DNA of 64,000 nucleotides, taken from Pinus tabuliformis. Its lineage: Eukaryota > Streptophyta > Pinopsida > Pinales > Pinaceae. Positions 57,151 through 64,000 of the stretch are shown here, piece after piece. The translations under genes were made by a program, and so were the position numbers. The stretch lies in the NCBI GenBank assembly GCA_031772625.1, contig CM062804.1, forward strand, positions 275,931,174 to 275,995,173, in the 5' to 3' direction. The notes beneath the pieces are model-generated. The model ran no database searches. It was not told the origin of the DNA and saw only the letters and a program-made list of their open reading frames with translations. Within the stretch, counting starts at the first letter, position 1; the number at the start of each line of letters is the position of its first letter.

Positions 57151-57488
57151 TAAGAAAGATTTGTAAATGAATAACTAGTTAGGTCTTTCATCTTACCTGA
57201 GTTGATCATGAGTTTGCCACACTCTATCAGCAGCTCATTCTATCTTTTTCTTCCTCTTTTCCTGCCAAGGTTCTTGGGAGCTTGTCCCATTGTTGCCTCC
57301 ATCGTTTCAACCCCTCCGCTGTCCTGACTGTCATAATTTCTTTTGACCCCCACCCCTTTTTCCTAAGTTATCTAGAGGAATAGTTGTTGCACTCTGTTAA
57401 ACTCCTCTTGAGGTAGTGAATCCACTCCTTTGGTTTGTCCCTGCTCCAGGAACTTTTCTAGATTGACATGTTCCCTTTCAAGAATATC

Positions 57489-58448
57489 CTACAGATCATG
57501 ATCCTCCGTTCTGATTTCACTTGGGGTCATATCTTGGTCCCTGTCAAGTTCAATAGTGCTCGGCTGATCCTTCTTGTGTTGGCTGTTTTCAGGTCTTTTC
57601 GTCATGCTGTCCTCCTTTTCCTTTTCTACATGGCTATCCTCCCGTTCCTGGTACTCCTTATTGTGCCCCTCTTCCTCTTCTAAAATCTTGAATCTATTCT
57701 GACTAGGTTGCTTTTCCTCATTGTATTTCTTTTGGTTCTTTCTCCCTCTTCTACCTCTACCTCCCATTTTGGTGAAACTTTCTATTTCTTTCCCTAAGGT
57801 GGCTTTAATACTTCTCTTGATTTTGTTTAAAGGGCAATCTCTAAAGAGGTGCCCATGTTCATGGCATTTACAGCATCACAAAGGGACATGACCGTAGTCT
57901 ACCATCTGCACCCAATATTCATCATATACTTCTAGAATTATCTCGTCCAGTAGATCTCCTGAAAGGTCCATTTCTATGCATATGCGTGCAAAGGAAGTAT
58001 ATTTTCCTCTCAGTGCGGCCTCTGATATTTTTAAAAAATGACCTAGTTTATTTCCTATGGATTTTAATGACTCTGGCTTCCAATAATCCAGAGGTAGATA
58101 ATAGAGCCTTACCCATACTGGAACCGAAGTAAATGTATCTTGCTCCGGGACAAAATTCATCATCCATGGCTGCATATAGAGGCCTACAGCAACATAGAAG
58201 TATGACCCTCCCTCAAACACGCTGTCTTTATCCTCTGTGTTTGTAAAAACAACTATGAAGAATCCCTTGGATCCAAGGTGCAAATCCATGTCTCCCTTAG
58301 GTTTCCAATGATTCTTTATCCAGGCATTTAACACTTTCTCCAAAGGCCATAACCCCATGAATTTACATATCATTACATAATTCACCATGTTTTCTCTATG
58401 CGCCTGTAGCGCTGGATCACTGAACACCACTCGGGGTGTGATGGTCAC
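57489..58448 (-). pseudogene. LINE ORF1, DUF4283 and zinc knuckle
   Basis: 58448-57876 encodes a DUF4283 domain: ICKFMGLWPLEKVLNAWIKN, GSKGFFIVVFTNTEDKDSVF, VPVWVRLYYLPLDYWKPESL and IGNKLGHFLKISEAALRGKY. It is followed, after a frame break near 57870, by a CCHC knuckle (CCKCHEHGHLFRDC) at about 57870-57825 and a Glu/Lys-rich tail at 57767-57489. Such ORF1 proteins bind the LINE RNA. Confidence 0.9.
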
Positions 58449-58504
58449 CCTAGGTTTACATGGTCCTACCCGATTTCTGTGGTCAACTTTCTACCTGTCT
58501 CCCT

Positions 58505-58753
58505 CTATTTGCTTCTCTTTTCTAACTTCTTCTTGCTTATCTTCCTGCCCCTATGCATTTTTGTTCTCCTGTTTCCCTTTTCATGAACTCCCAGTTTCAG
58601 CTTCCAGTGGTTTCTTGAAGCTACTGGAGACTGCCTGCTTGTAGAAGGGAGTAGAGCTCCCTCCCTCTTGCCCCTCCATGCTGCCCAACACTGATTTTCC
58701 CCTGCAAACCCTAGCTTCGCGCGTATTTTTTGCCATTCTGTCTCCTCCACCAT
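58505..58753 (-). pseudogene. LINE ORF1 N-terminus
   Basis: Frame from MVEETEWQKIRAKLGFAG, starting 22 bases inside the 5' end of the element, a good place for ORF1 to begin. A stop at 58502 and more in the next 50 bp divide it from the DUF4283 part. Confidence 0.6.
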
Positions 58754-58793
58754 CAGTTATCCGACAACCTATGGTCATGGAACGATAATTTTG

Positions 58794-59556
58794 ACTTGAC
58801 AATTGTCACAATTAAAGAAAGGAAAATTTCCATATTTAAAAATATTCCTACTATTGAAATTAACATGACGGGAGAAAAAGGCCATGAATGGAAAAGAGGA
58901 AGAGAGATTGTGGGAGAAAAATGAAATCTAGTAAATAAGGTTCCTATGGGAGAGAAACACAAGACCAAAAGCAATAAAAGATTATCAGCCTTGATTTAGT
59001 AGGACACAGTTAGGGCTTGACGAGGAAATTTGTGAAGAAGACTAATACGATTCCTGATAAGAGGGATTTTTGAGGCTTGGGGAGAACTGTTGAGGTAGAA
59101 TTTCATTGGTTGGGTGGAGCATGGTTGCTCCTATTATGTTCCCAAATATTGAGATAAGTAAATTAAATGTTGTCTTCAAAATATTTTAGGAAATGATTTA
59201 CATGAGTTTTATGATTATCTGCATAGGAGAGAATGGTGGAATATATTTTTTATTTAATGTTCTATTAAGTAACTAATTCTGCTACATGGCTCTTGTTTCA
59301 TTTAAATATTTTAAGCAAGAATAAAGAAACATTTTTGGTTTAATGTTGAATATGGGAATAAGTGGGTTTAGCATAGTAGTGGGTCAGTCCCGAGGTTAAG
59401 TTTGTGCTTGTCCTTAACAAATGCAATCCCTTCCCAAAGCGAAAAAGGAAAAACTTGTAGAGTCTAAAACCCAAGTCTAGGAGTCTTGCATTTAATTCGT
59501 TGTGTATCAAGGTTTTCTTCTCAGAGATAGTATAATTAATAAATAGATGGTTGTTT
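58794..59556. other. no feature seen
   Basis: Right flank of the LINE. No ORF with recognisable content, no repeat and no RNA. Confidence 0.5.
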
Positions 59557-59572
59557 AATATATATCTATATA

Positions 59573-59671
<99 letters not shown>

Positions 59672-59704
59672 GTATGTACATACATACATACATATATATA
59701 TATT
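59557..59704. repeat. (TA)n microsatellite with TATG and TACA blocks
   Basis: About 85 bp of (TA)n (59575-59659), then about five TATG units, then about four TACA units, then TA again. The TATG and TACA blocks are complementary, so the right part can form a hairpin, as can the TA run. The 60-codon Tyr/Ile ORFs in it are artefacts. Confidence 0.97.
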
Positions 59705-60000
59705 GGAAAGGGATAAGTATAAGTTCTCAGTAATCATTTTTACTATATAGCTCAGAAGTAAAAGTTTATAGTAAACAAATATGTAGAGGTGGAAATAGAA
59801 TAAAAATTCAAGAATAAGGAAGAAACAAATGTGTATAACCTACACAAATATAAGGCCAAAAAACTATGTGAAAGAAGAAATAGAAATAATAAATAACCTC
59901 GAAATATATTTTTTTCCTATGATAAAAGTGATTTCAGCTTAATAGGATCCATATAAGTACATCTGAAAGAAGCTAAGGAAATAGTGAAATCATGTGTGGA

Positions 60001-60300
60001 AACATCTATTGTCTTTTGTTCAAATCAAAGAAATGAGGTTGAGAACACTTTATATATACTAACTTTTGGAAGAAAATTCTTAGTGACAATATTTACTATG
60101 TCTATAGAAACTAAAGACTATAAACAATTAAATAACGTCATTAGAAATGCAACATCTATTGTCTTTTGTTAAATCAAAGAAATGAGGTTGAGAAAACTTT
60201 ATATATACTAACTTTTGGAAGAAAATTCGTAGTGACAATATTTACTATGTCTATAGAAACTAAACGCTATAAACAATGAAATAACATCATTAGAAATGCA
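60001..60300. repeat. 150-bp tandem duplication
   Basis: 60001-60150 and 60151-60300 are near-identical with a few substitutions and small indels. The unit starts AACATCTATTGTCTTTTG and ends TTAGAAATGC. No coding sense. Confidence 0.92.
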
Positions 60301-61551
60301 TCCAAGCTTGATAATTCAATAAGTTAAAATTACAAGTATTCACAAAGAATGAGTAATACAACTATGGGAAAAACATGATTTTTCATTCAAAATAGCCCTA
60401 AAGATTCTTTTCAAGAATAATAATAATATTTTTTACATGTATAACTATCTGGGATGAGGATAACAACTCAGAACATGCTAAATGCTAAATGGCATGTTCC
60501 TCATCAATATTATTATAAAATTGAGAAAAACTAGAATATATATTGTCCAGGCCAAGGGAAAAATGACTCAGCAATACATAAAATTGATACTACAGTTATA
60601 TAAGCATGCTAGTGGTTGAATTTGTACTTAGGCCAGGACTCGAAACAAAACAAAATAAAATTAAAAGAGACTTAAACTTCAAATAAAAACCTAGAATTGT
60701 TTTTCGTGGACCTTTAAGAACCCTTAGTTTTCTGCAGTAGATTTCCTAGGATAGCCAAGGGAAGGGAAATATTGAGTTAGCATAGGATAAGCTATAAAAC
60801 TTGGAATTAGTAAAAAGGAAAGAATATATATATAAAACAACTTCTTACCTATTAAAAGGAAGAGGAGGAACCCTCATCTCCAAAAACCCCAACCTGTAAG
60901 AAAAAAATCCATGTGAAACTTAATCAAAGTACACATTATAAAGAAAACTAGAAGAGTAATTGCAAAGATTATCTATTTTATTTCCCAGAAAAAGCTACCT
61001 ATTTTTGAGTTGTGCAAGGTCGAGTTAGCCACACAATGCTCCCTAGAAAGGAACTTATAACACCATTGAAGGGTTTATAAACAAAAAAGGGATGGTAAGT
61101 GTCATGCCATAAATTAGTAGAAATTGAAAGGGCTTCCCCTCCAAAACTAATGATAAATAAAGGAGGATGCATGGGCAAGGCATCATTACTCACCATATTG
61201 GGTTTGGAAGGTAAACCCTCATTGTCAAAACCATAAAGGAGGCATGATATGTGTGCCTTGGTAACTACCCGAACTACATCAGAGGGAGGTAGAAGGCTAT
61301 AAAAGTGTCATGCAGAATAATTATTTTTTCCTCAATAATGTTCAAAGAGAAAATAAGAAAATTTAACCTAAAATATTGTACGTAACAAAACTAGACCTCG
61401 AAATGATAGGTAGCTATCAAAGCGGGCCACCAAAATCATGTAACGAATATCACTAGCAATTTCACTAGATGTTGCAGTGGAAATTTCATAAGGCAATAAC
61501 ATATAACATTAATTAATGCTTATTTGACAATTTTTAAAAGGCAAAAAAATA
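60301..61551. other. no gene recognised
   Basis: AT-rich sequence to the left of the gene-fragment cluster. The 65-codon minus-strand ORF at 61196-60999 has no known domain. Confidence 0.45.
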
Positions 61552-61590
61552 TCAAGAAAAAGCAAGTACCATGCTACAATGAGATCTTAC

Positions 61591-61719
61591 ATCTTGTTTC
61601 CTCTGAGTAGGACCAAGCTCTAATCCTCGAACTATACTGGAAAAGTTTAGTGAGCACAAAGTTTCTCCCGCGTCATTTTCATGGGGAATAATTTGTACAA
61701 ACAAAGTCTTTTTGTATCC
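61591..61719 (-). pseudogene. kinesin motor domain fragment (end of motor, kinesin-14 type)
   Basis: Kinesin-14 motors walk along microtubules. Minus-strand residues KTLFVQIIPHENDAGETLCS, then LNFSSIVRGLELGPTQRK match the last strand and helix of the motor (family: GETLCSLNFASRVRGxELGP). Only about 43 residues are present. Directly after KQD the sequence GTAAGATCTC (61590-61581) looks like a kept splice donor, pointing to a genomic copy and not a processed one. It is joined in frame to mannanase sequence at its left (5') side. Confidence 0.82.
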
Positions 61720-61743
61720 GCTTGAGTGAACATGCATCATATT

Positions 61744-62175
61744 GGTGTTAGATGTTGTGGAAGGACTCTGAGACAAGAAAATATCATAGCCATCTCCATA
61801 TAAGCTCATTCCTTCTTCCATTAGCTGCTAAAACATGGCTCCTCCACCTGCTCTTCCCTTTCTAGCAAAATCATATATTTGTTTATAAACCATATCAAAT
61901 AAATTTTCTCTCTGGTCGATGCCGAATCCTGGGTGTTTAGAGGATTTCCCAAACTCTACAAACAGAACTAGTTTCTTCAATATTCTTCTTCCATCTTCTA
62001 GATGGTTCTCTATCCAACTCTTCACAAATGAAATCTGGGTCTCCTCATCTGATCCAGCAAGCCTTTAAAGTTGAAATCACAGTTCAATAAATTAGTGAAA
62101 ACTCTACATCATCCAATTGAATGCATATATATCTAAGGAAATAGATAGAGATTTACCAAATGTCAGGATAAGATT
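61744..62175 (-). pseudogene. GH5 endo-1,4-beta-mannanase fragment, copy 1
   Basis: The family cuts mannans in plant cell walls. After an exon stub (62175-62157, encoding YPDIW) and a 94-bp GT-AG intron (62156-62063), the exon encodes GSDEETQISFVKSWIENHLE, LKKLVLFVEFGKSSKHPGFG (with the catalytic nucleophile Glu in EFGKSS) and FDMVYKQIYDFARKGRAGGG, then one stop where Trp is expected (GGAMF, TAG). The next piece is EGMSLYGDGYDIFLSQSPST, where it runs into kinesin sequence. It matches copy 2 at about 95% by eye, intron included. Confidence 0.88.
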
Positions 62176-62207
62176 TGTGGAACATCTCTTAATAAATCTC
62201 TTAATCA

Positions 62208-62510
62208 ATGTCAAAGATCAGTTTTCCTAATTTCAAGCTTGCATTTGAGCATTTTTGTATACATGCTGGAGGGAGGGTAGTCTTGGATGAGTTGGAGAAG
62301 AATTTGCAGCTTTCGGGATGGCACATGGAGCCATCGAGGATGACACTTTATTGGTTTGGGAATACATCCAACAACTCATTGTGGTACGAGCTTGCTTATA
62401 GCGAGGCGAAGGGAAGGATCAGAAAGGGATACACTGGACAAGATTCTATCATGTACTCTGTTACCTTAGAGATATTGTACTGGAAAGTAATGATGTTGAA
62501 CAGGAAATGA
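62208..62510 (+). pseudogene. 3-ketoacyl-CoA synthase C-terminal fragment
   Basis: The enzyme elongates very-long-chain fatty acids for wax and suberin in the ER. Plus-strand residues [20 protein letters not shown], then [37 protein letters not shown] and EAKGRIRKG match the C-terminal 80 or so residues of plant FAE1-type synthases. The active-site His (CIHAGGR) and Asn (FGNTS) are there. After RIRKG the frame is lost. The ORF's first Met lies in joined sequence; family homology starts near 62221. The mannanase stub ends about 45 bp to the left, on the other strand. Confidence 0.9.
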
Positions 62511-63249
62511 TGACTTCTGTGATTTATCTTTGTTTAACTATCTAGTTAATTGATTTTGCAGAAGATCCCAAATTGACCAGGCCAGTTATGGCTTTATTCT
62601 TTCATTTTCTCCCTTGTTTGGGCACTAGCTAGTCAATGCATTTCACTTTTGTTCTTCCTCTTCCATTCAACATCTCACTTTTCACTTTTGTTCTTCGAAT
62701 TCCTTTCATTCAACATTAAGATACATTACATTAAGATTGTTCCATTCAACATAAACATACATTACATTAAGATTATTCCTGGCCTAAAATTGTTCGGGCC
62801 CAGAACTTTGTTTAGATGGAAAACAAATCAAAGTAGAGTAATTATTAAATCCGATGGTTCAGGATTTAATAATAATACATCAAGAGAGAACACTTTGATA
62901 CTGAAAATTCGAAAGTAGGTGCAAACAGGAAAAACTACTCCTAATCCTAGATAACTCCCCTCTAAATGTTGTGCATCTGGAATAGGCACAATAAAATAAG
63001 AATTGGTTTAAAGAGTTACAGATATTATAATCTTGGATGGCTTATATCATCTCATAAGAGTGAAATTACATGTATACATGAATTTTCCCTTGCCTTTTTT
63101 CTTCAAATTGAGCCAAGAGCACCTATAGAATGAGAAATCTATTTTTATTGAGCTCCCATCATCTCTGCTAGAGGCATAAAGTACACTATCCTCTCAGTTA
63201 AGAGGTTTGGCTATCATCAACATCAAGCCACTTGAGATTTCAGTAGTAC
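62511..63249. other. no gene seen
   Basis: Between the synthase fragment and mannanase copy 2. At 62640-62780 there are short direct repeats (TTCATTCAACAT and ACATACATTACATTAAGATT). Otherwise nothing. Confidence 0.5.
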
Positions 63250-64000
63250 CTAATCAATATATATTTCACTAACAACAACTAACACACTATTAATTACTAC
63301 AAAAATATGTACATAAATTAGACTATCAATCTCAACCTCTGATGGATCTCTTATGCCATCTTGCCTTGCGATGTGCATTGACATGCCTATCTTTTCATAC
63401 TTGTACAACCTTGAAAACAAACGAGCAAGCTCAGCCAATTGATGAGATTGAGCAGAAATGATAGATGCCGTGGAAGTACTCTGAGACAAGACAATATCAT
63501 ACCCATCTCCATATGAGATCATTCATTCTGCCATCAACTACCAAAACATGGCTCCTCCACGTGCTCTTCCCCTGCTAGCAGAAGCATATATTTGTTTATA
63601 AACCATATCAAATAAATTGTCTCTCTGGTTGATGCTGAATCCTGGGTCTTTAGAGGATTTCCCAAACTCTACAAACAAAAATAGTTTCTTCAATATTCTT
63701 CTTCCATCTTCTAGATGGTTCTCTATCCAACTCTTCACAAATGAAATTTGGGTCTCCTCATCTGATCCAACAAGCCTTTAAAGTTGAAATCACAGTTCAA
63801 TAAATTAGTGCAAACTCTACATCATCCAATTGAATGCATATATATCTGAGGAAATAGATAGAGATTTACCAAATATCAGGATAGGAATGAATAGTTGCAA
63901 AATCAAGTCCTGGGATTTGGTTATTGGAGATGAAATCTGTCCCTACAGAGGAACTCAGATTAATCTCTTTCTTGGACTCTCCATAAAACCCCTCCAAACT
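63250..64000 (-). pseudogene. GH5 endo-1,4-beta-mannanase, copy 2 (partial at right edge)
   Basis: Exon 64000-63870 encodes [40 protein letters not shown] and PDIW; it continues beyond the window. A 94-bp GT-AG intron (63869-63776) splits the Trp codon. The next exon encodes GSDEETQISFVKSWIENHLE, LFLFVEFGKSSKDPGFSINQ (nucleophile Glu kept), GGAMFW and DGYDIVLSQSTSTASIISAQ, ending SHQLAELARLFSRLYKYEKI. Two stops (after GGAMFW, and five codons on) make this a pseudogene. Its remaining length fits the family's C-terminus. Confidence 0.9.

Larger units (their letters stand above)
52052..58775 (-). mobile_element. full-length L1-type LINE with RNase H
   Basis: On the minus strand the element runs from 58775 to a short poly(A) (7 A, 52058-52052). 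It is flanked by an 18-bp target duplication: CATGGAAGGATAATTTTG (52034-52051) and CATGGAACGATAATTTTG (58776-58793), with one mismatch. ORF1 has DUF4283 and a CCHC knuckle; ORF2 has endonuclease, RT, zf-RVT and an RNase H domain. It is 6724 bp. A few stops and frameshifts in each ORF make it inactive, but long open stretches remain, so it is among the less decayed elements here. Confidence 0.93.

Noticed and set aside
59551..59737. Two 60-codon Tyr/Ile-rich ORFs
   Set aside because: They are translations of the TA and TATG microsatellite on either strand.

Overview
This window looks like non-genic DNA from a large, repeat-rich land-plant genome, probably a gymnosperm (the clade is an inference). 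It is AT-rich, holds no intact host gene, and is mostly old, nested retrotransposons. The host-gene relics are of plant type: 3-ketoacyl-CoA synthase, GH5 endo-mannanase, kinesin-14, a DUF3444 protein, 3-hydroxyisobutyrate dehydrogenase and calmodulin. Every one is broken or partial.

Layout. 1-3648: the 5' two-thirds of a minus-strand Ty1/copia element (5' LTR 3256-3648), inserted into an AT-rich repeat built on a TTGTCTTAAA motif (3649-4260) and followed by small hairpins. 4553-4623: a tRNA-Ile(UAU)-like cloverleaf. 4815-6297: a solo LTR with a perfect GCAAC duplication. 6299-7066: a 385-bp tandem duplication. 7196-9500: decayed coding sequence (DUF3444, then an unrecognised protein). 9501-12481: mosaic repeats. 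12482-13592: an LTR with PBS, the left end of an old plus-strand element. Inside its interior lies a complete Ty3/gypsy chromovirus (14291-22031, duplication GATGT), itself split by a solo LTR (18061-19757) of the same family as the one at 4815. Copia RT/RNase H remains lie at 25195-26344.

26345-35137 holds tandem duplications, a rearranged 3-hydroxyisobutyrate dehydrogenase pseudogene, a calmodulin fragment and a LINE fragment. 35138-49823 is a minus-strand copia element split by a 9.4-kb minus-strand LTR element (37166-46550, duplication TTGTT). The inserted element carries gag and protease but, where RT, RNase H and integrase should be, a long unrecognised reading frame. 52052-58775 is a full-length L1-type LINE with an RNase H domain and an 18-bp target duplication. 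61552-64000 is a cluster of captured or duplicated gene pieces, including an in-frame GH5/kinesin junction next to a 3-ketoacyl-CoA synthase fragment.

Nesting gives an order of events: the host copia at 35-50 kb is older than the gag-protease element in it; the element at 12.5 kb is older than the gypsy in it, which is older than the solo LTR inside that. Most elements use the initiator-Met primer site (TGGTATCAGAGC). No functional operon, CRISPR array or intact protein-coding gene was found. The best candidates for something undescribed are the 9.4-kb gag-protease element with its unknown ORF and the chimeric gene-fragment cluster at the right end.
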